From the NCBI GenBank assembly GCA_963630555.1, contig CAVGND010000007.1:1-64000 (forward strand): a stretch of DNA of 64,000 nucleotides, in the 5' to 3' direction. Below are positions 51,065-60,381 of the stretch, in pieces. A program made the position numbers and the translations under genes. This DNA is from CAVALG01 sp963630555. GTDB taxonomy: Bacteria > Bacillota > Clostridia > Oscillospirales > Acutalibacteraceae. Each line of letters begins with the position of its first letter. The stretch's first letter is position 1. Under the pieces are notes generated by a model that made no database searches, was not told the DNA's origin, and saw only the letters and a program-made list of their open reading frames with translations.

Positions 51065-51361
51065 TTATTCTTCTATCTCAAAAGCATCCTGCAATCTTGT
51101 AATAAAAGCGTCGGCTATCATATCATACTCATCATCATCGGCAATATCCTCAAAAGATTCCTCGCCGTCTTCTTCCACAACTTTGAGTATTACAAGTTCG
51201 CCGCTGTCATCAAGCAGTTCCTCGGGACTGTCATACACCGGCAGCAGTGCTACATATTTACCTTCGTCTGTTTCTATTCTGTCAAGAACTTCAAAAGAAT
51301 ATTCCTTACCCTCATCATCTGTTAAACCGATAATATCGGGATTGTATTCCTCATTCATCAT
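51065..51361 (-). CDS. DUF1292 protein
   Basis: 98 residues, very acidic, with the family core IGLTDDEGKEYSFEVLDRIETDEGKYVALLPVYD and LVILKVVEEDGEESF. Function unknown; common in Firmicutes (YrzB-like). GGAG is 8 bases before the ATG at 51361. The 6S RNA begins almost at its stop codon. Confidence 0.9.
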   Translation of the reverse strand: MMNEEYNPDIIGLTDDEGKEYSFEVLDRIETDEGKYVALLPVYDSPEELLDDSGELVILKVVEEDGEESFEDIADDDEYDMIADAFITRLQDAFEIEE

Positions 51362-51396
51362 ACAATTCATCTCCAAACAATAAAATCACCACATCT

Positions 51397-51425
51397 ATTT
51401 TACCCAAATATCGCCCGATAGTCAA
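51397..51425 (-). promoter_or_regulatory. Promoter of the DUF1292 gene
   Basis: TTGACT (51420-51425), 17 bases, TAAAAT (51397-51402) on the minus strand. Confidence 0.7.
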
Positions 51426-51471
51426 CAGGTAAATACAATAACTTTTAAATACTATGATTTTTAAAAGTGTG

Positions 51472-51501
51472 CAGCCGCTGCCTTAAATTCGGCAGCGGCT
51501 G
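51472..51501. terminator. Terminator downstream of the amino-acid ABC operon
   Basis: CAGCCGCTGCC (51472-51482) and GGCAGCGGCTG (51491-51501) are exact 11-base reverse complements; leftward it is followed by CACACTTTT. Confidence 0.8.
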
Positions 51502-51541
51502 TGTGCTTAATCGAACATCTGTTATGCCCTGATTACTTTAT

Positions 51542-52321
51542 CTAATCATTAAATTTGCTTACAAACTGTTTAACACGCTCGTTTTTCGGATTGCGGATTA
51601 CCTCATCGGGCGTGCCGCTTTCGGCTATAATTCCGTTGTCCATAAATATTACTTTATCGGATATTTCGGCAGCAAAATTCATTTCGTGAGTAACTATAAT
51701 CATAGTTGTATCCTTATTTGCAAGACTTTTGATTACCGAAAGAATTTCGCCCGTGAGTTCCGGATCAAGCGCACTTGTAGGTTCGTCAAAGAACAATATC
51801 TTGGGTTTTAGTGCAAGTGCTCTTGCTATAGCGACGCGCTGCTGCTGACCGCCGGAAAGTTGCGACGGGTAATTGTTTGCCTTTTGTGCCAGACCGACGC
51901 GGGCGATTATTTCCGTTGCCGTTTTATTGATTTCTTCCCTGATCTGCGCTTTGTTTCCGTTTTTCATTTCCGATTTCCTCAAAAGTTCGAGGGCAAGCGT
52001 GACATTTTTAAAAACGGTGTATTGCGGAAAAAGGTTGAACTGCTGAAAAACAAGCCCGAAATTAAGTCTTAGATTCCGTATCGTTTTTTCGGAATATTCA
52101 GCGGCAAGGTCGGCGTCATAAATCAATTCGTCCTGCAAATACAGTTTACCTTTATCGGGCGTTTCAAGAAAATTAAGGCACCGAAGCAACGTAGTTTTGC
52201 CGCTACCCGAAGAACCGATTATCGAAAGTACTTCTCCCTTTTCAAGAGAAAAATTTATATCCTTCAAAACTACGGTTTTCCCGAATTTTTTTTGAAATCC
52301 CTCAACTTTTAAGAAATCCAT
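51542..52321 (-). CDS. Polar amino-acid ABC importer ATPase
   Basis: 259 residues, GlnQ/TcyC-like. Seen: Walker A GSSGSGKTTLLRCLN, Q-loop VFQQFNLFPQYTVFKNV, signature LSGGQQQRVAIARALAL, Walker B ILFFDEPTSALDPEL, H-loop VTHEMNFA. AAGGAG serves ATG at 52321. Third gene of the operon, 4 bases after the permease gene. Confidence 0.94.
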   Translation of the reverse strand: MDFLKVEGFQKKFGKTVVLKDINFSLEKGEVLSIIGSSGSGKTTLLRCLNFLETPDKGKLYLQDELIYDADLAAEYSEKTIRNLRLNFGLVFQQFNLFPQYTVFKNVTLALELLRKSEMKNGNKAQIREEINKTATEIIARVGLAQKANNYPSQLSGGQQQRVAIARALALKPKILFFDEPTSALDPELTGEILSVIKSLANKDTTMIIVTHEMNFAAEISDKVIFMDNGIIAESGTPDEVIRNPKNERVKQFVSKFND

Positions 52322-52325
52322 CAAA

Positions 52326-53018
52326 TTAACTCCTTATATAATCAAGTCTTTTTTCCAGTCTTGAAAATAATGATGTCAAAATTCCGCTGAAAATAAGGTA
52401 ATATATTCCGGTAAAGAACAGGGGCCATATCTGACCCGAAATCCCCTGCGAGCCTTTCATAAACGACTGACCCGCCCAGATTACTTCCTGCAACGCAATA
52501 ATCCTTGCAAGCGAAGTATCCTTTACAAGAGTAATAATCTCATTTGACATAGGCGGAACGATGCGTTTTATCATCTGTATAAATGTTACCTTGAAAAATA
52601 TCTGACTTTTGGTCATACCCAATACAAGTCCGGCCTCCTGTTGCCCGATCGGCACACCCTGTATCCCGCCGCGGAATATTTCGGAAAAATAGCAAGCGTA
52701 GTTAATAATAAAAGCTACGGACGCCGCTAAAAATCTTCCTTCCTCATTGCCGCCCCAAATCGGCGTGCCGAGCACAAGTCCTGGGAAATAAAATATTATC
52801 AGCAATTGAATCATAAGCGGCGAACCTCTTACTATCCAAACAAAAAATCTCGTAAGCAGGCTCAGCGGTTTAAACCTTGACATTGAGCCGAACGAAATTA
52901 CCAACCCGAGCGGAATTGCGCCCACCAAGGTAACGGCAAACAGTTTAAGGGTCTGTAAAAAGCCGCCGTTAAGGGCGGAAAAAACAATCGGAAATTGCTC
53001 ATAAACAGTTGAAAGCAT
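52326..53018 (-). CDS. Polar amino-acid ABC importer permease
   Basis: 230 residues with about five membrane segments, HisM/GlnP-like. Seen: NGGFLQTLKLFAVTLVGAIPLGL, FVWIVRGSPLMIQLLIIFYF, SEIFRGGIQGVPIGQQEAGLVLGMTKSQIFFKV (EAA loop) and NEIITLVKDTSLARIIALQE. RBS AGAGGTT. Second gene of the operon. Confidence 0.94.
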   Translation of the reverse strand: MLSTVYEQFPIVFSALNGGFLQTLKLFAVTLVGAIPLGLVISFGSMSRFKPLSLLTRFFVWIVRGSPLMIQLLIIFYFPGLVLGTPIWGGNEEGRFLAASVAFIINYACYFSEIFRGGIQGVPIGQQEAGLVLGMTKSQIFFKVTFIQMIKRIVPPMSNEIITLVKDTSLARIIALQEVIWAGQSFMKGSQGISGQIWPLFFTGIYYLIFSGILTSLFSRLEKRLDYIRS

Positions 53019-53096
53019 ATAATTAACCTCTTTAATAATCGCGCCGAATGCAGGAAGCGGTATTTCACGCCCCCTGCATTAAAAGCAATTGCTTGT

Positions 53097-53882
53097 TTAT
53101 TTTATAAGCGCCGCTTGAACTTTGTATTTTTCGGCAATTTCTTCGGCTTTGCCGTTTGCAATGCATTCATCGAAGAAATCATTGAGTTTTTCTGTCAAAT
53201 CCGAATTTTTACGGAAGCCTACGCCGTATTCTTCACTGTTGAGTTTAACGGTGTACGCAAGGTCTTCGTAACTTGTTCCCTCGCCTACCATGGCAGCCGC
53301 CATAAGCGAATCTATAATTGCGGCGTCGCAGGTTTTGGATTTTACTTCCAAAAGTGCCTTTGCCTGCGAATCAACTTCGGTGTAGTTGAAACCGTTCGCC
53401 TCAGCCTCGTCTTTACCTGCCGAACCCGCTTCAACCGCAAATGTGAAGTCTTTACAATCGTCAACGCTCTTGATTTTATCCGCCTTGTCTTTGGATACTA
53501 CAACAATCTGTGCGTTGTTGCAATAGGCTTTTGAACAACTCATTAAGGTTTTAACCTCGTCTGTAAGGGTCATACCGTTCCATACGCAGTCGATGCTCTT
53601 GCCATCAAGTTCCAATGCCTTGTTATCCCAATCAATTTCAACAAATTTCACCTTAACACCGAGGCTCTTTGCGAACTCTGTTGCCATATCCGCGTCAAAA
53701 CCTATCCAGTTGTCGTTGCTGTCTTTGTAATCCATAGGTTCAAAATCTGTGATACCGACAACCAATGTACCTTTGTTTTTAACATAGTCGGAATCGCTTT
53801 TCTGTTCGTCCTTGCTGCCGCACCCCGCAAAACACACTGCGGTTAAAAGTAACGCAAGCATTAAAGATATGATTTTTTTCAT
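53097..53882 (-). CDS. Polar amino-acid ABC importer binding lipoprotein
   Basis: 262 residues, SBP_bac_3 family. Seen: lipoprotein signal with lipobox CFAGC and Cys21, VVGITDFEPMDYKDSNDNWIGFDADMATEFAKSLG, and WNGMTLTDEVKTLMSCSKAY. GAGGAG selects ATG at 53882 over an upstream frame extension. Ligand is not determined; motif WNGMTLTDEV is frequent in cystine/glutamine-type importers. First gene of the operon. Confidence 0.92.
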   Translation of the reverse strand: MKKIISLMLALLLTAVCFAGCGSKDEQKSDSDYVKNKGTLVVGITDFEPMDYKDSNDNWIGFDADMATEFAKSLGVKVKFVEIDWDNKALELDGKSIDCVWNGMTLTDEVKTLMSCSKAYCNNAQIVVVSKDKADKIKSVDDCKDFTFAVEAGSAGKDEAEANGFNYTEVDSQAKALLEVKSKTCDAAIIDSLMAAAMVGEGTSYEDLAYTVKLNSEEYGVGFRKNSDLTEKLNDFFDECIANGKAEEIAEKYKVQAALIK

Positions 53883-53933
53883 TTTTGATCTCCTCTTTCT
53901 GTTTGAAGTTTTTTGTTTTAAGTTTGTATTAGC

Positions 53934-53962
53934 ATAGTAACACATCACCGTACTAAAGTCAA
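53934..53962 (-). promoter_or_regulatory. Promoter of the polar amino-acid ABC operon
   Basis: TTGACT (53957-53962), 17 bases, TACTAT (53934-53939) on the minus strand; no riboswitch is seen in the short leader. Confidence 0.7.
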
Positions 53963-54286
53963 GGACTTTTTTAAATTTTTTTCGTCTTTTTAATATGTTT
54001 GTTAAAAATGCGGTGCTTCAGCGTAGTAAAGCGGTAAAATTTAGTGTTCTTGCACAAAGGCGTCGGAAACCGTACACTTATAATAACACTTTTACCTTTA
54101 AAAAATCCCGTTTTGCGGCTTGACGATTTCTTGCCGATTTATTATGCAATTTTATTTTTATGCTGTTGTAATGTAATTATTATAAATGTATCGAGCTGCC
54201 GCCCCCATTTTTTAATATCAGGACAGAGGCATTATGTTCTCTTTATTCTTTGTTATGAATTTACGGTTTTTTAAATCAATTTTTTA
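53963..54286. other. AT-rich stretch without a recognised gene
   Basis: About 320 bases between two divergent promoters. A 76-codon frame (54044-54274, plus) lacks a ribosome site and has a disordered, Cys/Ile-rich sequence, so it is not called. No tRNA, hairpin or repeat of note was seen. Confidence 0.5.
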
Positions 54287-54315
54287 TTGACTTTAAAGGA
54301 TGAAAATGTTAAACT
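54287..54315 (+). promoter_or_regulatory. Promoter of the GH31 gene
   Basis: TTGACT (54287-54292), 17 bases, TAAACT (54310-54315). Confidence 0.7.
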
Positions 54316-54357
54316 TTACAGTAGAATTTTCAACACTTTTGGTAAGGAGAAATCATT

Positions 54358-56865
54358 ATGTCCATTTTTGACAAATCGGTTATTAAGACCGACCCGATTG
54401 CAAACGAAAAAGCAGTTATTCGTGGCAAAAATTTTCGTATAACCGTACTTACTTCAAGGCTTTTCAGGCTTGAATATTCCGATAACGGCGTTTTTGAGGA
54501 CAGACCGACCAAATTAGCGGTTTGCAGAAATTTTGATGTGCCTGAATTTAAAGTGGTTGACACTGACGGTAATCTTGAGATAATTACCGAACATCTGCAC
54601 CTTTTTTATGATAAAAAACCGTTTTCATACGAAGGGCTTCGTATTGAACTCGTAAATAAGAGAAGTTCCACCGCTTCCGGCGGTAAAAACACCGGAAATG
54701 TATGGCGCTTCGGCGATGATTTTGAAACGCTTGACGGTACATACAGAACGCTTGACGGTGCGGACGGCGATGTTTTGGTCGATATGCCCGATAACAAGAC
54801 AATAAACACAATAGAACTCGGGAAAAGCATTATGAATCCGCAAACAGGATTTGCCGTTCTCCAAGACAGTGAAACAATTGCGATGAACGAAGACGGTTGG
54901 TCGGTACCCGTATCCGCAGACGGCAGGACTGACATCTATGTCTTTGATTATTGGACGGATTACAAACAGTGTCTTAAAGATTTCTATCGCCTTTCGGGTG
55001 CTACACCGATGTTGCCGAGGTATGCGCTCGGAAACTGGTGGAGCAGATATTACAAATATTCGGAAGAAAGTTATTGCAAACTTTTAGACAGGTTTGAAAA
55101 AGAAGAAATTCCGTTCTCTGTAGGCGTAATTGATATGGACTGGCACCGCACGAACGATATTCCGAAAGAATACGGAAGCGGCTGGGCTGTAAAATGGACA
55201 GGATATTCCTGGGATAAAAATCTTTTTCCGAATCCCAAAAGATTTTTAGACTACGTACACGGCAAAGGGCTGAAAACAACCCTTAACCTCCACCCTGCCG
55301 ACGGTATACGGGGTTTCGAAGACTGGTATGACAAAATGGCTGATGTAATGGGTGTTGATAAATCCAAAAAACAGCCTGTTGAGTTTGATATTACTTCTCC
55401 TAAATTTCTTGACAATTACTTTAAATATGTGTTGAACGAACTTGAAAAAGACGGGGTTGACTTCTGGTGGGTTGACTGGCAGCAGGGCGGAACCGATGTA
55501 AGCGGTTACGACACTTTGTGGATGCTTAACCACTACCACTTTATTGACTCTGCGCGCCGCGGTGAGCGTCCGCTCACATTTTCGCGCTACGCAGGAATCG
55601 GTTCACACCGCTATCCTGTCGGTTTTTCCGGCGATTCGGTTGTATCCTGGAAAACGCTTGCATATCAACCTTATTTCACCAATTGTGCCACAAATGTCGG
55701 TTACGGCTGGTGGAGTCACGATATCGGCGGACATATGGGCGGAACCCGCGACGGCGACCTTACAAGCCGTTGGGTACAGTACGGTGTGTTTTCCCCTATA
55801 AACAGGCTGCACGCAACCTCCTGCACATTCGGTTCAAAAGAGCCCTGGAATTACACGAAGGAAACCGAACTTTCGATGAAAAAGTTCTTAAAAATCCGTC
55901 ATAAACTCGTTCCGTACCTTTATACAATGAATGAGCGTGCACACTCCGAAGGCTTGCCGATAGTACTGCCGCTTTATTATAATCATCCGGGCGATTGGTT
56001 CCTTTACAGACTTGGTTGCCGCAACATTGAACAAAAAGGCGTAAGCCCCTATGAAAACGAATATTACTTCGGCTCGCAACTTTTGGTATCTCCGATTGTA
56101 ACCCCCACCGATAAGCGTATACACCTCGGAACAGTCGATACCTACCTGCCTGACGGAAAATGGGTTGATTTCTTCAGCGGAATAATCTACAACGGCGGTA
56201 AGGCGACATTTATGCACCGTGCATTTGACGAAATGCCCGTATTTGCAAAAACAGGCTCTATAATCCCGCTTACACACGATGATGCAATAGGCAACTGTGT
56301 TGATAACCCGAAGAAGTTTGACATAAGAGTTTTTGCCGGTGATGACGCAACATTTACAATGTATGAGGACAACGATAAAATTGAGGAATACATTAAAACC
56401 GCAAAAACAAAATTTGATTTCAAAAACGGTAAAAACGCTGTATTTACAATTAATCCTGTTGACGGCGATCTTTCGGTCATCCCCGAAAAACGCGATTATC
56501 TTATCAATGTTTTTGCTATGTCACGCCCTGAAAGCGTAACGGTAAACGGCAAGCCGGTTGACTTTACATTTGACGAAAAAAAGAATATGACTTCCGTTTA
56601 TGTTGAAGATGTTGCGGGAACCGACCGCGTCGATGTTTGCTTTAAAAACAACGGCGAGGTGCCGGCAAACAATGTTGAGGAACATATTTATAAACTCATA
56701 AATGACGCTGAAATCAAACTCAACGAAAAGGAAGCTATATACTTCCGTGCCCTTTCAATGATTAAGGGCGATATGTCGGCAATATTACACTTTGACCGAC
56801 TCAAGAATGACGAAAATGCTTTGCTTATTGACGCTATCCTTGAACTGCTGTTAGCGGACAAATAA
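54358..56865 (+). CDS. Glycoside hydrolase family 31 (alpha-glucosidase-like)
   Basis: 835-residue cytoplasmic enzyme without signal peptide. Seen: N-terminal beta-sandwich, YALGNWWSRYYKYSEESYCKLLDRF, GVIDMDWHR, catalytic (beta/alpha)8 domain with probable nucleophile Asp373 in WWVDWQQGG and acid/base Asp426 in GFSGDS, YGWWSHDIGGHMGG, RLHATSCTFGSKEPW, then C-terminal beta domains and a helical tail. The nucleophile motif differs from the common WIDMNEP form, so the substrate may not be maltose-like; alpha-glucoside or alpha-xyloside hydrolysis is inferred only from family. RBS AAGGAG. Monocistronic. Confidence 0.9.
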   Translation: MSIFDKSVIKTDPIANEKAVIRGKNFRITVLTSRLFRLEYSDNGVFEDRPTKLAVCRNFDVPEFKVVDTDGNLEIITEHLHLFYDKKPFSYEGLRIELVNKRSSTASGGKNTGNVWRFGDDFETLDGTYRTLDGADGDVLVDMPDNKTINTIELGKSIMNPQTGFAVLQDSETIAMNEDGWSVPVSADGRTDIYVFDYWTDYKQCLKDFYRLSGATPMLPRYALGNWWSRYYKYSEESYCKLLDRFEKEEIPFSVGVIDMDWHRTNDIPKEYGSGWAVKWTGYSWDKNLFPNPKRFLDYVHGKGLKTTLNLHPADGIRGFEDWYDKMADVMGVDKSKKQPVEFDITSPKFLDNYFKYVLNELEKDGVDFWWVDWQQGGTDVSGYDTLWMLNHYHFIDSARRGERPLTFSRYAGIGSHRYPVGFSGDSVVSWKTLAYQPYFTNCATNVGYGWWSHDIGGHMGGTRDGDLTSRWVQYGVFSPINRLHATSCTFGSKEPWNYTKETELSMKKFLKIRHKLVPYLYTMNERAHSEGLPIVLPLYYNHPGDWFLYRLGCRNIEQKGVSPYENEYYFGSQLLVSPIVTPTDKRIHLGTVDTYLPDGKWVDFFSGIIYNGGKATFMHRAFDEMPVFAKTGSIIPLTHDDAIGNCVDNPKKFDIRVFAGDDATFTMYEDNDKIEEYIKTAKTKFDFKNGKNAVFTINPVDGDLSVIPEKRDYLINVFAMSRPESVTVNGKPVDFTFDEKKNMTSVYVEDVAGTDRVDVCFKNNGEVPANNVEEHIYKLINDAEIKLNEKEAIYFRALSMIKGDMSAILHFDRLKNDENALLIDAILELLLADK

Positions 56866-56902
56866 TTCATAGTCACCGTAAAACAAATATCCAAAAACAA
56901 AT

Positions 56903-56936
56903 ATCCACCCGTTAAACGGGTGGATAATTGTTTTTT
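56903..56936. terminator. Bidirectional terminator between the GH31 gene and dut
   Basis: ATCCACCCGTT (56903-56913) pairs with AACGGGTGGAT (56915-56925), followed by AATTGTTTTTT. AACAAATATCCA occurs twice just upstream and within it (56882 and 56897). Confidence 0.8.
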
Positions 56937-56945
56937 GCTGTTATC

Positions 56946-57383
56946 TTATTTACCTGTGCTTCCGAATCCTCCGGCACCTCTCTCTGTGCTGTCCAGTTCG
57001 CTGACCTCGTTAAACTCTACCGAAAGATACGGCATAATAACCAACTGTGCTATACGTTCTCCGTTTTTTACGGTTTTAGGTTCGCCGGTATCGTTATGCA
57101 GTGCAACAATGTATTCACCGCGATAATCACTGTCGGCAACGCCGACGCAGTTTGCAGGACGAAGTCCGCTTTTAGCGGCAAGTCCGCTTCTGGCAAAAAT
57201 AGCGCCGAAATATCCGTCGGGAACAGCTACCGCAATACCAGTACCGATTTTTTGGGTGGAATGCGGCGGTATCACCGCTTCGTCCGCGTCAAGGCAGGCA
57301 TACAGGTCATAACCTGCCGCCGCAGCCGAACCTCTTGTGGGAATGACCGCATTACTTTTTAGTTTTTTAATATTTATTTTCAT
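56946..57383 (-). CDS. dut: dUTP diphosphatase
   Basis: Trimeric dUTPase (145 residues). The five motifs are visible: AAGYDLYACLD; PPHSTQKIGTGIAVAVPDGYFG; ARSGLAAKSGL; ANCVGVADSDYRGEYIVALHNDTGE; and the C-terminal arm RGAGGFGSTGK. AAGGG is its ribosome site. It overlaps the end of nrdG by 17 bases and so joins the nucleotide-synthesis operon. Confidence 0.95.
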   Translation of the reverse strand: MKINIKKLKSNAVIPTRGSAAAAGYDLYACLDADEAVIPPHSTQKIGTGIAVAVPDGYFGAIFARSGLAAKSGLRPANCVGVADSDYRGEYIVALHNDTGEPKTVKNGERIAQLVIMPYLSVEFNEVSELDSTERGAGGFGSTGK

Positions 57384-57909
57384 ATTTTAACCCTTCCCAT
57401 AATACTATACTGTGTCGTTTTAGTGATGCAGGCACGTCAATTATACGCTGATTTTCCGACCCCCTGAATCGCAGGGCAATATTTTTTCGGTCCAAAATAA
57501 ATTCACCATCAACCAAAATATCTATATATGATAAAAATTCATCCGTGATTTCGCAGCGTGCACGACTCTCTTTCAGCAGTTCTTTATCAAATAAATATCC
57601 GGTATAACACCAAATGTTTTTTTGGGGATATTCAGTCTTTACCCGACGGACAAGCGGCAGAAGTTCACGCTGATTTTGCGGTTCAAACGGCTCACCTCCG
57701 AGCAAGGTCAACCCGTTTACAAAGTCGGGCGACAGCAGCCTCACGATTTCATTCTCGGTACCTTTTGTGTAAGGTTTGCCGTAATTAAAGTCCCACGTAT
57801 CGGCATTAAAGCAGCCGGGGCAGTGATGCGTGCAGCCGGAAACAAAAAGCGATATTCTAACCCCTTCGCCGTTCGCTATGTCATTTTTCTTTATCTCGCC
57901 GTAATTCAT
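57367..57909 (-). CDS. nrdG: Anaerobic ribonucleotide reductase activating enzyme
   Basis: Radical-SAM activase (180 residues) that installs the glycyl radical in NrdD. Seen: the cluster motif CTHHCPGC, FNADTWDFNYGKPYTK, and LLGGEPFEPQN. It starts 2 bases after the nrdD stop. The C-terminus runs over the dut start. Confidence 0.95.
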   Translation of the reverse strand: MNYGEIKKNDIANGEGVRISLFVSGCTHHCPGCFNADTWDFNYGKPYTKGTENEIVRLLSPDFVNGLTLLGGEPFEPQNQRELLPLVRRVKTEYPQKNIWCYTGYLFDKELLKESRARCEITDEFLSYIDILVDGEFILDRKNIALRFRGSENQRIIDVPASLKRHSIVLWEGLKYENKY

Positions 57910-57911
57910 AA

Positions 57912-60089
57912 TTAAAGGTGCAATACCCTTTCCTTAATTTCCTGCGTTCTGCCTTGATTCCAAAACTGTGTGCCTATATATCCGCAGGTACGGCGTGCCA
58001 CGTTCATTTTACTTTCATCGGTGTTGCCGCAGTTCGGGCATTTCCAGATGAGTTTACCGTCAGCATCTTTTTCTATAAGGATTTCGCCGTCCCAACCGCA
58101 TTCCTGACAATAATCGCTTTTGGTATTCAACTCGGCATACATAATATTATCATAAATAAACTTAATTACCTGCAAAACAGCGGCTATGTTGTTCTTCATA
58201 TCGGGAACCTCAACATAAGATATTGCGCCGCCGGGCGACAGTGCCTGAAATTCCGATTCAAGTGCAAGTTTATCAAACGCGTCGATCGGCTCGGTCACAT
58301 GAACATGATAACTGTTGGTGATATAATTTTTATCGGTAACGCCCGCGATTGTACCGAATCTCTTTTGCAGACACTTTGCAAATTTATAGGTTGTGCTTTC
58401 AAGCGGAGTGCCGTAAAGCGAGTAATCAATGTTTTCTGCCGCTTTCCATTTTGCGGTATACTCGTTAAGTTTATGCATTATCTGAAGTCCGAGTTCTTTG
58501 CCCTCCGGCTCTGTAAGTTTTTTACCTATAAGGCTGTAAACACATTCCCAAAGTCCGGCATAGCCGAGCGACAGGGTCGAATATCCGCCGTGCAAAAGTT
58601 TATCTATGGTTTCACCCTTTTTAAGGCGCGCCAAAGCACCGTGCTGCCAAAGTATCGGTGCCGCATCCGATAATGTCCCTGTCAATCTTTCGTGGCGGCA
58701 TTGCAGAGCCCTATGGCAAAGTTCCATCCTCTCGTCAAATATCTTCCAAAAAGCGTCAATATCCTTTTGTGCCGAAAGCCCGATATCGACAAGATTAACG
58801 GTTACGACACCCTGATTAAATCTGCCGTAATACTTAGGTTTACCGTTTTCGTCAACATACGGAGTCAGGAAACTGCGGCAGCCCATACAGGTATAGCAAT
58901 GCCCTTCACCGTTTTTATCAATCTTATTCTGAAGCATAATTTTTTCCGATATATAGTCGGGAACCATGCGTTTAGCCGTACATTTAGCGGCAAGTTCGGT
59001 AAGGTACCAATACTTGCTGCCCTCGCGGATGTTGTCCTCCTCCAGAACATATATAAGTTTCGGAAATGCCGGAGTAATCCACACACCGTCCTCATTTTTA
59101 ACACCCTGGTAACGCTGGCGCAAAACCTCCTCGGTTATTAAAGCAAGGTCGTCACGCTCGCAGTCATTACGTGCCTCGTTAAGATACATAAAGACAGTAA
59201 CAAACGGTGCCTGACCGTTGGTTGTAAGCAAGGTCACTACCTGATACTGTATCATCTGAACGCCTTTTTTAACTTCCTCGCGCAGGCGCTTTTCGACTAT
59301 TTTGGAAACCTTCTCCTCATTCGCTTCTTCACCGATCATCTCAAACTCGGCTATAACATCGCGCCTTATCTTTTTGCGGCTGACATCAACAAACGGCGCC
59401 AGATGGGTTAAACTGATGCTCTGTCCGCCGTACTGTGACGATGCAACCTGCGCAATTATTTGGGTAGCAATGTTGCAGGCGGTTGAAAAACTGTGCGGTT
59501 TTTCAATCAGGGTACCGCTTATAACCGTTCCGTTTTGCAGCATATCTTCCAAATTCACAAGGTCGCAGTTGTGCATATGCTGCGCAAAATAGTCGGCGTC
59601 GTGAAAATGGATTATACCCTGTTCGTGCGCCTCGACTATATCCCGGGGCAGAAGTATACGGCGTGTTATATCCTTGCTCACTTCGCCCGCCATATAGTCA
59701 CGCTGCACACTGTTAACGGTCGGGTTCTTGTTGGAGTTTTCCTGCTTTACTTCCTCATTATTACATTCAATAAGCGTAAGTATCTGTTCATCCGTGGTGT
59801 TCGATTTTCTTACAAGTGCTCTGTTATAACGGTAAGTAATATATTTACGCGCAACCGAAAATGCACGGCGATACATAATTTCATTTTCAACCAAATCCTG
59901 AATTTCCTCAACACTTAAAGAACGGTTAAGGTTATTGCAGGATTTTTCAACACTTGCGCCGATATCCCTGATCTGTTCTTCCGTCAGCCTTTCACTTGCG
60001 CCGACGCTGTTGTTGGCTTTGGTAATAGCGATAATGATTTTTGAAAGGTCAAACTGCATCTCGCTGCCGTTTCTTTTAATTATCTTCAT
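57912..60089 (-). CDS. nrdD: Anaerobic ribonucleoside-triphosphate reductase
   Basis: Class III reductase (725 residues) making dNTPs without oxygen. Seen: N-terminal ATP-cone (MKIIKRNGSEMQFDLSKI, about 1-90), the 10-stranded barrel with the conserved Cys in CYTCMGCRSFLTPY, a C-terminal zinc site CQECGWDG...CPNCG, and the glycyl radical Gly703 in RRTCGYIGTQFWNQGR. GGAGG before the ATG. First gene of nrdD-nrdG-dut. Confidence 0.97.
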   Translation of the reverse strand: MKIIKRNGSEMQFDLSKIIIAITKANNSVGASERLTEEQIRDIGASVEKSCNNLNRSLSVEEIQDLVENEIMYRRAFSVARKYITYRYNRALVRKSNTTDEQILTLIECNNEEVKQENSNKNPTVNSVQRDYMAGEVSKDITRRILLPRDIVEAHEQGIIHFHDADYFAQHMHNCDLVNLEDMLQNGTVISGTLIEKPHSFSTACNIATQIIAQVASSQYGGQSISLTHLAPFVDVSRKKIRRDVIAEFEMIGEEANEEKVSKIVEKRLREEVKKGVQMIQYQVVTLLTTNGQAPFVTVFMYLNEARNDCERDDLALITEEVLRQRYQGVKNEDGVWITPAFPKLIYVLEEDNIREGSKYWYLTELAAKCTAKRMVPDYISEKIMLQNKIDKNGEGHCYTCMGCRSFLTPYVDENGKPKYYGRFNQGVVTVNLVDIGLSAQKDIDAFWKIFDERMELCHRALQCRHERLTGTLSDAAPILWQHGALARLKKGETIDKLLHGGYSTLSLGYAGLWECVYSLIGKKLTEPEGKELGLQIMHKLNEYTAKWKAAENIDYSLYGTPLESTTYKFAKCLQKRFGTIAGVTDKNYITNSYHVHVTEPIDAFDKLALESEFQALSPGGAISYVEVPDMKNNIAAVLQVIKFIYDNIMYAELNTKSDYCQECGWDGEILIEKDADGKLIWKCPNCGNTDESKMNVARRTCGYIGTQFWNQGRTQEIKERVLHL

Positions 60090-60188
60090 TTTAAAAAAGC
60101 CTCCGTTTATTTGTGCCGCGTGCTGCAGCAGATTATTTTAAAAACGCACGGCGCACTCAAACGCCCACGGTTTCGTATTGCAAAATTG

Positions 60189-60217
60189 ATTATACTATAG
60201 CGAATATCATTTGTCAA
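60189..60217 (-). promoter_or_regulatory. Promoter of nrdD-nrdG-dut
   Basis: TTGACA (60212-60217), 17 bases, TATAAT (60189-60194) on the minus strand. Confidence 0.85.
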
Positions 60218-60256
60218 TAGTCAACAACAACATTTTCTATAGATTTAATTTATACA

Positions 60257-60272
60257 CCACTATATATTGTGT
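60257..60272. promoter_or_regulatory. NrdR-box-like palindrome
   Basis: CCACTATATATTGTGT differs by one base from the ACACTATATATTGTGT form of the NrdR box. It lies 40 bases upstream of the -35 of the nrdD promoter. A second, good box at the usual helical spacing was not found. Confidence 0.5.
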
Positions 60273-60381
60273 TTTCGGGAATTATGTGCCGTTGAAATCT
60301 ATAAAGGGCAAAACTTTGCGGCCGCATAAAGCAAAGAAAATATGCCAAAAATATATTAAAACTTTTTTGGAGGACAGGCAT

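Noticed and set aside
54044..54274. 76-codon frame before the GH31 gene
   Set aside because: No ribosome site, unusual composition, no recognisable features.
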